A DNA stretch of 34,961 nt, from assembly GCA_017444985.1 (NCBI GenBank), contig JAFSVK010000034.1, forward strand, positions 1 to 34,961, in the 5' to 3' direction. This document shows, piece by piece, positions 23,653 to 32,712 of the stretch. Positions within the stretch are counted from its first letter, which is position 1; every line of letters starts with the position of its first letter. The DNA is from Bacillota bacterium. GTDB taxonomy: Bacteria > Bacillota > Clostridia > Lachnospirales > CAG-274. Both the position numbers and the translations under genes were made by a program. Below the pieces are notes generated by a model, which was not told the DNA's origin, searched no databases, and worked only from the letters and a program-made list of their open reading frames with translations.

Positions 23653-24875
23653 ATTCCGAAACAATAAAATATTTTTTTAAAGAAGCCTTCGGCGGAATAT
23701 TAAAAAATAAATTTATGAGTTTTGCTTCTGTTACCGTAGTAAGTGCCTGTCTTTTTGTTGTTATAATATTTATGTGTATCACCTCCAATATAGGAGTTGC
23801 CTTAAAACAAATAGAAGATAATGTGGGAATAGAAATATTCTTAGGTGACGATCCTTCAGAGACACAGGTGGAGGGACTTATTAAAAAAATCAAAAATATA
23901 CCTCATGTAACGGATGTGGTATATGTAAGTGCGGAGGATAACTTAAAAGAAGCCGAAAAAATGTGGGATAAGGGTACACTTGAGGGTCTTGAAAACGACA
24001 ATCCCTTTCCGAGAAGTATAAAGGTCACGGTAGAAAATATATCCTACAGGGCTGAGGTCATAAAGAGTGTGGAAAAGCTTAGAGATGAGTTTGAAGTATA
24101 TGTTACCACCACACAAAAAGTTATTCCCACCACTACGGAGACTACCACACAAACCACTACCGAAACCACTACGGAGACCACCACACAAACTACTACGGAG
24201 ACTACCACACAGACCACTACTTTAAGTAGGAGGGGCTACAGAATAAAAGATAACTCCCTTTCGGGTCAAGCCGTAAAAGCTCCCGAGTCTACCACGGAAG
24301 CTACCACCGTTCAAACCACTACGGTAAAAAAAGCCGAAGTTCCTGCAATAATGAAGGAAGCAAGAACGGAGACCACAACAAACGACCTACCCAAGATAGG
24401 GGAGGAGGGCTACAGTTACAGAGGTATAGAGTATATACAATCAGCCAAAAAACTTACAAATACCCTTGTAAACCTTAATACTGTTGTAAATATGGTTTCT
24501 GTTGTTTTGATACTTATACTCACCCTTATATCCGTATTTATAATTGTAAATACGGTAAAACTTACCGTTATGGTAAGGAAGGAAGAAATATTTATAATGA
24601 AGTACATAGGAGCAACGAATATGTTTGTCAGGACACCTTTCATAATAGAGGGTGTCATAATAGGCATATTGGGAAGTATAGTTCCTTGCTTGGTATGTAC
24701 ATTGGCATACGGTAAAATATTTGCCTTGTACGATACCACAACGGTGGCTTCTTTGATAAAACTTATACCCACAAGTGTACTTATGGGAAGGATAATACCT
24801 TTTTCCGTTGTATTTGCCATCGCAATAGGCATTGTGGGCTCGGCAAGTTCCGTAAGAAAGTACTTAAAGGCATAA
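23649..24875 (+). CDS. ftsX: Cell division protein FtsX with Thr-rich insertion
   Basis: FtsX is the membrane partner of FtsE. It has 408 residues where roughly 300 is usual. TM1 is at about 24-46; an extracellular domain with normal features (EIFLGDDPSETQVEGLIKKI, VYVSAEDNLKEAEKMW) runs to about 150; TM2-4 are at about 280-302, 330-352 and 383-402, with the typical KEEIFIMKYIGATNMFVRTP loop between TM2 and TM3. The extra length is one insertion at about 152-258, between the extracellular domain and TM2. It consists of TTTE/TTTQ repeats (153-191), further Thr patches and a Lys/Arg-containing linker. This loop faces the wall, so it may be a spacer and possibly O-glycosylated (inference). The downstream M23 protein is the expected partner. 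Confidence 0.92.
   Translation: MNSETIKYFFKEAFGGILKNKFMSFASVTVVSACLFVVIIFMCITSNIGVALKQIEDNVGIEIFLGDDPSETQVEGLIKKIKNIPHVTDVVYVSAEDNLKEAEKMWDKGTLEGLENDNPFPRSIKVTVENISYRAEVIKSVEKLRDEFEVYVTTTQKVIPTTTETTTQTTTETTTETTTQTTTETTTQTTTLSRRGYRIKDNSLSGQAVKAPESTTEATTVQTTTVKKAEVPAIMKEARTETTTNDLPKIGEEGYSYRGIEYIQSAKKLTNTLVNLNTVVNMVSVVLILILTLISVFIIVNTVKLTVMVRKEEIFIMKYIGATNMFVRTPFIIEGVIIGILGSIVPCLVCTLAYGKIFALYDTTTVASLIKLIPTSVLMGRIIPFSVVFAIAIGIVGSASSVRKYLKA
24104..24222 (+). repeat. Imperfect 24-bp tandem repeats within ftsX
   Basis: Units encode TTTETTTQ-type octapeptides built from ACC/ACT/ACG/ACA Thr codons and GAG/CAA/CAG/GAA. Codon variation between units suggests either age or selection against slippage. 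Confidence 0.8.
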
Positions 24876-24878
24876 TAT

Positions 24879-26048
24879 ATGAAAGATATTATAAAAATTT
24901 TTTTGATATGTATGTTGTTGACCTGTTTTTGTTTTTCCTATTTAAGGGCTGAAGACCTTTCTCAGCTAAGGGAAAAAAGCGGAGAATATAACAGCCAAAT
25001 ACAAAGCATAAGGGAAGATATAGACGGTAAAAACAAAGAGATAGAAAGTATAAAAACCGATATAGATACTCTTGATGCACAGACGGATGAGATACAGGAA
25101 AACATCAACAAAACCCAAGAGCAAATATCAAAAAAGGAAGATGAACTTTCGGAAAACAATGTCGAGCTTGAAAAGGCAAAGGCAGAAAAGGAAGAGAAAG
25201 ACGAAACTTTTAAGAAAAGGCTCAGAGTTATATATGAACAAGGAGATATAGCCTATATCGAATCTATGCTTGATGCGGATAACTTCTCCGATCTCTTGAA
25301 AAAAAGTGAGTATGCAAGTTATGTATCTCAGCATGACAAAAAAATGCTTACGGAAAGAAAAGAAAGAGAGGCTCTTATAAAGGAAAAGGGCAAGGACATA
25401 GAAGAAGATAAAAAGGCTCTCGAAGAGTTAAGCAAGGAGTTTAACGGGCAAAAAGATGAGCTTAACAAGAAAATAGATGAAAAAAACAAAGTAGTAGCAG
25501 CTATCAATTCCGATATCAACTCCTATAACGAGAAAATAAAGGAATTGGAAGCTCAAGATGAAATTGTACAGGAAATTATAAGAAACACCGAAAATACCGT
25601 GGGAGCGGGGGTAGATACTTACAGTTCAAACCGTGTCTATAACCCCGACGGTAAAACATTCCAATATCCCGTACCCGCCTATGAAGGCTATCCTCCAAAC
25701 GGTGGCTACGGTTACAGAATAAGCCCTATAGGTAGGGGAGGAGAGTTTCACACGGGACTTGATCTAAAGGCAACGCTTAACACCGATATTATAGCCGCCG
25801 AAGCGGGTACCGTAATATATGCGGGATGGCGCGGAGGCTACGGAAAGTGCATTATTATCGACCATGGTAACGGCTACAGTACCTTATACGGTCATACCAA
25901 TGAGTTAAGGTGCCATGTAGGTGAAATAGTGGAAAGAGGTCAGGTCATAGCAGGTGCAGGCACAACGGGATATTCCACGGGTGTACATCTGCATTTTGAG
26001 GTAAGGATAAACGGTGCCCATACCGATCCGACAAGTTATATATACTAA
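24879..26048 (+). CDS. Coiled-coil M23 peptidoglycan hydrolase (PcsB/EnvC-like FtsX partner)
   Basis: The 389-residue secreted protein has a signal peptide (about 1-24), a long coiled coil (about 27-240, rich in E, K, Q and D), a linker and an M23 LytM domain (about 265-389). The zinc ligands are intact: His291 and Asp295 in HTGLDLKA, and the HLHFEV pair at about 370-372, so unlike EnvC it could be catalytically active. The gene directly follows ftsX (3 bp), matching the FtsEX plus coiled-coil hydrolase or activator pairing seen with PcsB, CwlO and EnvC. The coiled coil would dock on the FtsX extracellular domain. It probably cleaves stem-peptide bonds in the wall. Confidence 0.93.
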   Translation: MKDIIKIFLICMLLTCFCFSYLRAEDLSQLREKSGEYNSQIQSIREDIDGKNKEIESIKTDIDTLDAQTDEIQENINKTQEQISKKEDELSENNVELEKAKAEKEEKDETFKKRLRVIYEQGDIAYIESMLDADNFSDLLKKSEYASYVSQHDKKMLTERKEREALIKEKGKDIEEDKKALEELSKEFNGQKDELNKKIDEKNKVVAAINSDINSYNEKIKELEAQDEIVQEIIRNTENTVGAGVDTYSSNRVYNPDGKTFQYPVPAYEGYPPNGGYGYRISPIGRGGEFHTGLDLKATLNTDIIAAEAGTVIYAGWRGGYGKCIIIDHGNGYSTLYGHTNELRCHVGEIVERGQVIAGAGTTGYSTGVHLHFEVRINGAHTDPTSYIY

Positions 26049-26063
26049 GTAATAGAGGTAATT

Positions 26064-28343
26064 ATGAATAACAAAGTATTGCTTAATTTTGCTATAATAT
26101 ATTTTTTAATACTTTGCGTGGTACTTTTCTTCCAGATAAGAAAAGAAAACAGTTTAAAAGAAAAACAGAACAACAATCCTCGTATAGTTACCGAGGATAG
26201 GCTTGACAATGCTGTCGTACTTTGTAAGGAAAGCCCTATATTGCTTGTAAATGAAAGACAGGTACTTATAGACAGTGAAGATGTATCTCTTGTACCTCAG
26301 TTAAAGGGCGAGGCTATGTATGTTCCCGCAAAGTTTTTTGAAACAGCCTACGGAGCCATGGTAAGCTACGAAAATGACAACAAGCTTTACATCAGAATGG
26401 ACAATAAGGCACTTGAGCTTGGAAGCGACGGCTCTGCCCACATATCCGAAAGCAATAAGGAAAAAAATATCAATTCTAACTATACCATATACAAAGCAAG
26501 TGCCACTACCTATGTTCCCTTATCTGTTTTTGCAGAGGGTTTTGGGAAATATACGTATTATTACGACGGCCTTGTAATAATGGCAGACAAGAATAATTTG
26601 TTTTCAAGGCAGGAAGACAGTGCTTTTATTGAAGACCTAAGAAAAGATATTACGGGACTTCCAAAGGTCGCAAACGAAGAAAAACTTATACAGCTCATAT
26701 CCGAGAACAACGGAAATGAAAACAAAGACACCAACAGTCTTTCGTCAGATAAAAAAGTTGCCCTTGTTTGTAACGATAAGTTGTACTATGCAGCCTCATC
26801 TATGCTTTATACCTTTGGTGAGGAAGATACAAGCCTTGAACTTGAGAAAGGTTTTGTTCCGAAGGCTATGTACAATTTGGGAGAACGTCTTGCACTTGTA
26901 GGCGAAATAACGGCAGACAGTTGTATAGAGTACGGTAAGAAAAATAAGGATATTCTAAATCCTACTACGGAATCTACGACTTTTGCGGAAGCTGCAACGG
27001 AGACCCAAAGTTTGGAAAGTGATATTGAAAATACTTCCCTTTTGCAAACTACCGAGGAAACGACCGAACAGACCACCTATGAATTTTCGGGCAGATTTCT
27101 CTCCGAACCTTTGTCTTTTGATACAAAGCAGACTGTTTTGTATATTTTCGATATTACAAAGGACCCTTATCTTGTAAGAAGTACAAGAATATCGGGAGGA
27201 TACTACGATTCTTCCTTTGAGGGCAACTATGTTTATCTGCTTTCAAACGAAAAGGCTGAGCATTACAGTCAGCAGGGCAGCTTCCGTGCGCCTGCCTATA
27301 TGGACAGTGCTGAGTATAACAAGAAAAAAGAGAGTCTTCTTGTAAATATGGAGTATTTCCCCGAGTTGTATTCCGCTGATATAACCTATACCATGGCAGT
27401 TTCCATAAACAACGAAGCTATATCCGTAAAGGAAAAAGCTTTTTTCGGTGCGGGAGAGTATAAATATCTTTCGGGTTCGGAATTTTTCGTGTCAAAGCAT
27501 ATAAACTGTGCCATAGATGACAATAATAAAAATGAGCACACTCATATATATAAGCTTACACTTAATCCCGATTCTGATATAAAGCTTAGCAGAGGCTTTG
27601 TAAGAGGTTACATACCCTATAAAACAGCTATGGATGAAGATAAGGGATATTTCAGGATAATTACCGACTACAAAGAGGGTGAAAAGAATGTAAACAGTAT
27701 TTATGTTCTTAACAACAATTTGGAAATATCGGGAAAGGCTACGAGAATAGCCTCGGGCACAGATACGAAATCCGCTGTTTTTACGGAAAATATGGCATAC
27801 CTTATACCTAAGGACCATAAGGGAACGGTGCACATGGTAGACCTTACAAATCCCCTTATGCCCCAAGGTTGCGGAGGATATAATTTTAATTCCGCAAATA
27901 TTTTGATATATCCTTATGATGCTAACAGAATACTTGTTTTAGACGAAAAAAATACAGATCTGGAAATGAGCATATATAACCTTGCAAATAAAAAAGATAT
28001 CAAAAAAGAATTTACACAGGTCATAAATAATGCTCATACACCGCTTTTTGAAAATACAAATATGTTTTCTTTTGACAGAGACAAAAATATATTCGTACTT
28101 CCTTTAAAACTTAATACCACACCACATTATGAAGGTGGGTATGTATACGAAATAAATATGACGGAGGGCTTTAAAAAAATAGGAGAATATCCCGATTTGT
28201 CTATGTATGATGAGGCTATAACACAAACCGTATCTACGAAAAACAACGTGTATGTTTTTGCCGATAATGTATGCTCCGTGCTTGATATTAACGCTCCCTC
28301 GGAAGTAAAAGTATGGGTTTTAGGAAAAAACAGTAAAAAATGA
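26064..28343 (+). CDS. Membrane-anchored beta-propeller protein with copper-amine-oxidase N-like domain
   Basis: The 759-residue protein has an N-terminal membrane anchor (about 7-27). A copper-amine-oxidase N-like domain follows (about 50-165; VYVPAKFFETAYGAMVSY-type repeats with TTYVPLSVFAEGFG). A secreted beta-propeller region of the PF09826 (COG4880) type starts near 215, with the diagnostic TVLYIFDITKDPYLVRSTR and SGGYYDSSFEGNYVYLL. A Thr/Glu-rich linker lies at about 299-339, within the propeller's first blade region. Its role is unknown; such proteins are wall-associated. It lies 15 bp after the M23 gene and overlaps the flavoprotein gene by 4 bp, so it is part of the ftsEX transcription unit. 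Confidence 0.85.
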   Translation: MNNKVLLNFAIIYFLILCVVLFFQIRKENSLKEKQNNNPRIVTEDRLDNAVVLCKESPILLVNERQVLIDSEDVSLVPQLKGEAMYVPAKFFETAYGAMVSYENDNKLYIRMDNKALELGSDGSAHISESNKEKNINSNYTIYKASATTYVPLSVFAEGFGKYTYYYDGLVIMADKNNLFSRQEDSAFIEDLRKDITGLPKVANEEKLIQLISENNGNENKDTNSLSSDKKVALVCNDKLYYAASSMLYTFGEEDTSLELEKGFVPKAMYNLGERLALVGEITADSCIEYGKKNKDILNPTTESTTFAEAATETQSLESDIENTSLLQTTEETTEQTTYEFSGRFLSEPLSFDTKQTVLYIFDITKDPYLVRSTRISGGYYDSSFEGNYVYLLSNEKAEHYSQQGSFRAPAYMDSAEYNKKKESLLVNMEYFPELYSADITYTMAVSINNEAISVKEKAFFGAGEYKYLSGSEFFVSKHINCAIDDNNKNEHTHIYKLTLNPDSDIKLSRGFVRGYIPYKTAMDEDKGYFRIITDYKEGEKNVNSIYVLNNNLEISGKATRIASGTDTKSAVFTENMAYLIPKDHKGTVHMVDLTNPLMPQGCGGYNFNSANILIYPYDANRILVLDEKNTDLEMSIYNLANKKDIKKEFTQVINNAHTPLFENTNMFSFDRDKNIFVLPLKLNTTPHYEGGYVYEINMTEGFKKIGEYPDLSMYDEAITQTVSTKNNVYVFADNVCSVLDINAPSEVKVWVLGKNSKK

Positions 28344-28867
28344 AAGTACTTATATTAAACGGGTCACCCCATAAAAAGGGCAATACTTCTTTTATAGCGG
28401 AAAAAATCAAAGAAGTTTATGCTTTTGAAAGTGATACCTGTTATGCCTATGATATTAAAGACCCTTGCAGGGATTGTAAAAAATGCTTTGAGGGTGAAAG
28501 TTGCTCTATAGAAGATGAGTTTACGCAAATTCTTGCAAATATTGACACGTATGATGCCATTGTTGTTGCAACCCCCCTGTACTACAATCAGCCTACGGGT
28601 AGTATGCTCTCTCTTCTTTCCAGATTCCAATTTTTTTACGGTACAAATAAAAAACCAAAGGAAAAGAAGGCTGTTATAGTGGTCACAGGCGGAGGCGGAA
28701 GCGTTGTAAACTCAGCCGATGCGGAAAAAACACTGCGTATAGCTCTTATGAGTGTAAACGCCAAGGTCACAGCCTACATTCGCAGTCTTAACACCGACAG
28801 CATAAAGGCATGGGATGATGAAACTCTTACGGAACAGATAAGGGCTTTGGACGATATTATTTTTTAG
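28340..28867 (+). CDS. NAD(P)H-dependent FMN reductase / iron-sulfur flavoprotein-like
   Basis: The 175-residue cytoplasmic flavodoxin-like protein has LNGSPHKKGNTSF at the N-terminus, which is the FMN phosphate loop, and VVATPLYYNQPTGSMLSLLSR in the middle. A Cys cluster (CRDCKKCFEGESC, about residues 42-54) resembles the compact motif of iron-sulfur flavoproteins that binds a 4Fe-4S cluster. Substrate unknown. The start overlaps the previous gene by ATGA. It is followed without a gap by the membrane protein gene. Its placement in a wall operon is unexplained. Confidence 0.88.
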   Translation: MKVLILNGSPHKKGNTSFIAEKIKEVYAFESDTCYAYDIKDPCRDCKKCFEGESCSIEDEFTQILANIDTYDAIVVATPLYYNQPTGSMLSLLSRFQFFYGTNKKPKEKKAVIVVTGGGGSVVNSADAEKTLRIALMSVNAKVTAYIRSLNTDSIKAWDDETLTEQIRALDDIIF

Positions 28868-30979
28868 ATGACAAAAACTATGATCTCAAAAATTTTAAAC
28901 AAAAAAAACATACCTTTATTTATAATACTTTTAATAACCCTAATTCTTGAAATATTTGCTTTTAATTGGCGATATTTTGACGGTATGAGATATAAAAGTA
29001 GGGAACTCACCGATTTTGAAACGGGCGAAGGTGTGTGGACCGTTTCCGAAAACAGAATAAAGATAGTTGATAACAAAGACAGGTATATAGAATTTAAAGA
29101 TATAAATACCGATATCGACAATATTTATTTAAATATCAAAGATATACGCTGTGATGACGAAAAGCTAAAAAATATAACGGGAACGGTAAGAGATTTTCAA
29201 AAGCTTGAAGTACAAATAAGTATTACCGATAAATCAAATGCGGAATATCTAAGGCTTCCCGTTGTGCCAATAGTTGAGCAAGCCGAACAAACAAAATATA
29301 TAAAACTACATACGGCAGGACAAACGGAAAAAATAAAAATAGATTTTTTAAATTCCAATAACCAAATAATACAGCTTAACTCCATAGTTATAAACAAGCA
29401 AGCACCCTTTGGTTTTAACTTTATAAGAGTATTGTTGGTATTCGGATTTCTATGCTTTTTATATTCTTTAAGACCTAATTCCCCTCTTTACAAAAAGAGG
29501 ATAAAGGAAGGCAAGTTAACTCTTAAGCAAATGATATTTGCCCTTGTTGTAGTGTTGGCAAATGTTGTGTTTATGTTTGTTTTTACATACACCAATCCCA
29601 AGTGGATAAATCCCAATATTTCTCAGCACAAAGAGTATTTTGAACTTGCAAGAAGCTTTACGAAAGGACAGCTGTATCTTGATTTTGAACCTCCTCAGGC
29701 ACTTGTGGATATGGAAAACCCCTATGACACACATCTGAGAAACAAGATAATGAGTGAAAACAATACCTATGCCAAATGGGATCACGCATACTACAAGGGA
29801 AAGTACTATGTGTATTTCGGAGTATTGCCTGTACTTGTTTATTACCTGCCTTGTTATGTCCTTACGGGTATGGAGTTTTGCACCATTTTCGGAGTAACGC
29901 TTAATTGCGGTATAACTGCCTTTTTCTTGCTTTTGCTTATGACAGAGGTGGTAAAACGCAAGTTTAAGGATATACCTTATGTTATTTTTATGGCAGTGTA
30001 TGAGGCTCTTGTACTTTCAAGCGGTATGTATACCTTGCTCAGAAAACCCGATATATATGCTATGCCTATATCTATGGCAGTGATGCTTACGGTAGCGGGA
30101 CTTTACTTTTGGTTTATGGCATCCGAAAAAATTAAGGAAGATGAGAAGGGTATAAATATTTGTCTTGCCTTGGGTTCTTTGTGTATGGCTCTTGTGGCGG
30201 CTTGCAGACCTCAACAGTTGGCTGCCTCCTTCCTTGCCTTGCCTCTTTTTTGGAGTGCGGTGTTTAAGGAAAGAAAGTTGTTTTCACGCAAAAATGTACT
30301 CGGAAGTGTTTTATTTGTACTTCCCTATGTTATAGTAGCAGGCGGGCTTATGTACTACAACAGTGCAAGATTCGGTTCACCCTTTGATTTTGGGGCAAAT
30401 TACAATCTTACAACAAACGATATGACTACAAGAGGCTTTGAGCTTGGAAGACTGCCCCTTGGCATATTTGCTTACTTTTTCCAACTGCCCTATACATATC
30501 CGAAGTTTCCGTACATAATGCCTACGGATCTTTCAAACCTATATATGGGAACCACCATTTCGGAACCCATTTTAGGAGGATTGTTTACTTGTTTCCCTAT
30601 TACATGGGCTGTGTTTATTTTAAAAGTAAATAAAAAAACACTTAAAGAAAAGGGGTTGTATGTCTTTTCGCTACTGAGTTGCTTCTTAGCCCTTGTTGTG
30701 GCTTGTGCCGATACTCAAATGGCAGGTATACTCTACAGATATTTTGCCGATTTCTCTCTTTTGATCCTTATTCCCGCTGTAATATCCATATTTGAGATAA
30801 CGGAAAGATTTCAGGGCGGAAAGTTTTCAAAAACCGTGAATTTTACGGTAATAGTATTGATCATAGTAACGGTACTTTTTTCCGTGGCATCTATGTTGGT
30901 ATCTATGGACTATTCTCATGAATATGCCAACCCCAACTTATATTACAGAGTTGCTTATGCAATACAATTTTGGTTATAA
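28868..30979 (+). CDS. Large multi-pass membrane protein (possible GT-C glycosyltransferase-like)
   Basis: The 703-residue protein has one early membrane helix (about 15-33), an extracytoplasmic domain of roughly 140 residues and then about nine or more helices from residue 180 onward. A loop after the third helix contains KEYFELARSFTKGQLYLDFEP and WDHAYYKGKYYVYFGVLPVLVYYLP, a pattern shared by many uncharacterised clostridial GT39/GT-C-like proteins. An acidic (DxD or ExD) catalytic site cannot be assigned with confidence. The ATG follows the flavoprotein stop with no gap and no clear SD, implying coupling. It may act on a lipid-linked sugar at the cell surface (inference). Confidence 0.7.
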   Translation: MTKTMISKILNKKNIPLFIILLITLILEIFAFNWRYFDGMRYKSRELTDFETGEGVWTVSENRIKIVDNKDRYIEFKDINTDIDNIYLNIKDIRCDDEKLKNITGTVRDFQKLEVQISITDKSNAEYLRLPVVPIVEQAEQTKYIKLHTAGQTEKIKIDFLNSNNQIIQLNSIVINKQAPFGFNFIRVLLVFGFLCFLYSLRPNSPLYKKRIKEGKLTLKQMIFALVVVLANVVFMFVFTYTNPKWINPNISQHKEYFELARSFTKGQLYLDFEPPQALVDMENPYDTHLRNKIMSENNTYAKWDHAYYKGKYYVYFGVLPVLVYYLPCYVLTGMEFCTIFGVTLNCGITAFFLLLLMTEVVKRKFKDIPYVIFMAVYEALVLSSGMYTLLRKPDIYAMPISMAVMLTVAGLYFWFMASEKIKEDEKGINICLALGSLCMALVAACRPQQLAASFLALPLFWSAVFKERKLFSRKNVLGSVLFVLPYVIVAGGLMYYNSARFGSPFDFGANYNLTTNDMTTRGFELGRLPLGIFAYFFQLPYTYPKFPYIMPTDLSNLYMGTTISEPILGGLFTCFPITWAVFILKVNKKTLKEKGLYVFSLLSCFLALVVACADTQMAGILYRYFADFSLLILIPAVISIFEITERFQGGKFSKTVNFTVIVLIIVTVLFSVASMLVSMDYSHEYANPNLYYRVAYAIQFWL

Positions 30980-30983
30980 AAAA

Positions 30984-31016
30984 GTGAGGGCGTGACGAAT
31001 CACACCCTCATTTTTT
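30984..31016. terminator. Bidirectional intrinsic terminator
   Basis: TGAGGG-C-GTGA (30985-30995) folds with TCAC-A-CCCTCA (31000-31010) over a CGAA tetraloop. A T-run follows on the plus strand, and AAAAAA precedes the stem, giving a T-run for the converging minus-strand gene, whose stop lies at 31015-31017. Confidence 0.9.
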
Positions 31017-32550
31017 ATTTCTTAAAGCACTTTAAAATATTTCTTACCACTTCTCTTGTTACCATATTGGAGGCGGTTCTTGCAGATGATTTGAAAAAGC
31101 CGAATATGGTTTTTTTCTTTTGTTCTTCTTTTTTCTTTTGCTCTTTTTCCTGTTTTTCTTTTTCTTTAGCCAGTTTTGCCTCTTCTTTTTCTTTTTCCTT
31201 AGCTAAAAGAGCCTCTTCTTTAGCCTTTTCCAAAGCCTTCTTTTCAGCCTCCAAAGCCTGCATATCAGCTTCTTTTCTTTCGGTCAAAATTTCGTAGGCA
31301 GAAATGTCGTCTATGGCATCCATATATTTTTTGTTGAAGGGATCCGAGAGTACGGTGGCGTGTACCATGACCTCTTCCGCACTGCCTATAAGACTTTGAG
31401 GAGGGAGTATACAAGCTTTTTCAACTACGGAAGGAGAGCCGTCTGCGTCAAGGAAGGAAACAAGAGCCTCTCCCGTTGCCAAATTGGTTATGGCATCTTC
31501 CGTATCAAAATCGGGGTTTACTCTAAAGGCAGAGGCAGCGGCTTTAACGGCTTTTTGCTCTGCAGGTGTGTAGGCTCTGAGACTATGCTGTATCCTGTTT
31601 CCGAGTTGCGCAAGTATTTCATCGGGGATATCCGAGGGGGATTGGGATATAAAATAAATACCTATACCCTTGGATCTTATAAGTTTAACGACCTGTACTA
31701 TTTTACTTTTAAGGCTTTTTGATATGTCGGAAAAAAGCAAATGAGCCTCGTCAAAGAAGAATACCATTTTGGGCTTTTCCAAATCTCCCACCTCGGGCAG
31801 ATCCTCAAACATGGTACTCATAAGCCAAAGCATAAATGTAGTATACAAAAGGGGATTGTGTATAAGTTTTACTGCGTAAAGCACATTTATATAACCTCTG
31901 CCATCCTCTGTTTTTCTGAGCCAATCGTTAAAATCTACGGAAGGTTCACCGAAGAAATTTTCACCGCCCTGAGCTTCAAGGCTGACTAATGCTCTTTGTA
32001 TACTGCCTAAACTTTGAGGTGACATATTGCCGTATTTAGGCGAAAACTCCGCTTTCTTTTCGCTGCAATACTCCACCATAGCCTTTAGATCTTTTATATC
32101 CGTCAATAAAAGTGAATTGTCGTCGGCTATCTTAAATATAACATTCAGAACCTCTTCTTGGATCTCACTCAAGCCTAAAAGTCTTGATAAAAGCAGAGGT
32201 CCCGCTTCGGATACCGTTATTCTTATAGGTATACCCATCTCGGCGTATATGTCCCAAAATGCTGTTGGGAATTTTTTGTAAGTCCAGTTTTCTATAGGAA
32301 ACTCTTCTACTCTTTTTCTTATAATATCCGTTTCCGAGCCTTCGGTTATCATACCCGAAAGATCGCCTTTGATATCCGCAAGAAAAACAGGTACCCCCGC
32401 ATCGGAAAAAGACTCTGCCAAAACCTTAAGTGACACGGTTTTACCCGTTCCGCTTGCACCTGCTATCAAGCCGTGTCGGTTTGCCATATTCGGCAATATA
32501 CATATATTTTTATCGGACTGTGCTATCCAAAGTTTGTTATTCGTATACAT
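31015..32550 (-). CDS. HerA-like ATPase (DUF853 family)
   Basis: The 511-residue FtsK/HerA-superfamily ATPase has the Walker A GASGTGKT at about residues 31-38 and Walker B KMVFFFDEAHLLF. An ISQSPSDIPDEILAQLGNRIQHSL stretch, including a conserved Arg region, follows Walker B. Near the C-terminus is a strongly charged Lys/Glu coiled coil (about 430-490), then a conserved tail FGFFKSSARTASN. It stands alone, transcribed against its neighbours, without NurA or restriction partners. HerA proteins with nucleases act in DNA repair or anti-phage systems; DUF853 proteins are mostly of unknown function. The start has AAGGGAGGT about 7 nt upstream. Confidence 0.9.
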   Translation of the reverse strand: MYTNNKLWIAQSDKNICILPNMANRHGLIAGASGTGKTVSLKVLAESFSDAGVPVFLADIKGDLSGMITEGSETDIIRKRVEEFPIENWTYKKFPTAFWDIYAEMGIPIRITVSEAGPLLLSRLLGLSEIQEEVLNVIFKIADDNSLLLTDIKDLKAMVEYCSEKKAEFSPKYGNMSPQSLGSIQRALVSLEAQGGENFFGEPSVDFNDWLRKTEDGRGYINVLYAVKLIHNPLLYTTFMLWLMSTMFEDLPEVGDLEKPKMVFFFDEAHLLFSDISKSLKSKIVQVVKLIRSKGIGIYFISQSPSDIPDEILAQLGNRIQHSLRAYTPAEQKAVKAAASAFRVNPDFDTEDAITNLATGEALVSFLDADGSPSVVEKACILPPQSLIGSAEEVMVHATVLSDPFNKKYMDAIDDISAYEILTERKEADMQALEAEKKALEKAKEEALLAKEKEKEEAKLAKEKEKQEKEQKKKEEQKKKTIFGFFKSSARTASNMVTREVVRNILKCFKK

Positions 32551-32648
32551 AAAATACCTCCCTTATTGCTTTATAGCTATTTTACCATATTAACATTAAA
32601 ATTTAAAGATTTTTTTGTGGGGAAATGTTTCCTTAATATATTGCATTA

Positions 32649-32677
32649 TTGACAAGGGGGCTTTAAAATATTATAAT
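32649..32677 (+). promoter_or_regulatory. Consensus sigma-A promoter of lysA
   Basis: Perfect TTGACA (32649-32654) and perfect TATAAT (32672-32677) are separated by 17 nt, about 35 nt before the lysA ATG. This implies strong, possibly constitutive expression. Confidence 0.85.
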
Positions 32678-32712
32678 GTGAGGCGTAGATATTTTTGAAA
32701 GGAAATAAAATA

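Noticed and set aside
24104..24222. Regular repeats resembling a CRISPR array
   Set aside because: The units are in-frame Thr/Glu/Gln codons within ftsX with no unique spacers and no cas genes nearby.
31360..31722. Plus-strand 120-codon frame opposite the HerA-like gene
   Set aside because: It has no SD or family resemblance, and the minus-strand frame has intact Walker motifs.
28340..32550. Flavoprotein, membrane protein and HerA-like genes as a defence island
   Set aside because: The first two belong to the ftsEX-linked run and HerA is convergent beyond a bidirectional terminator; there is no nuclease, toxin or integrase.
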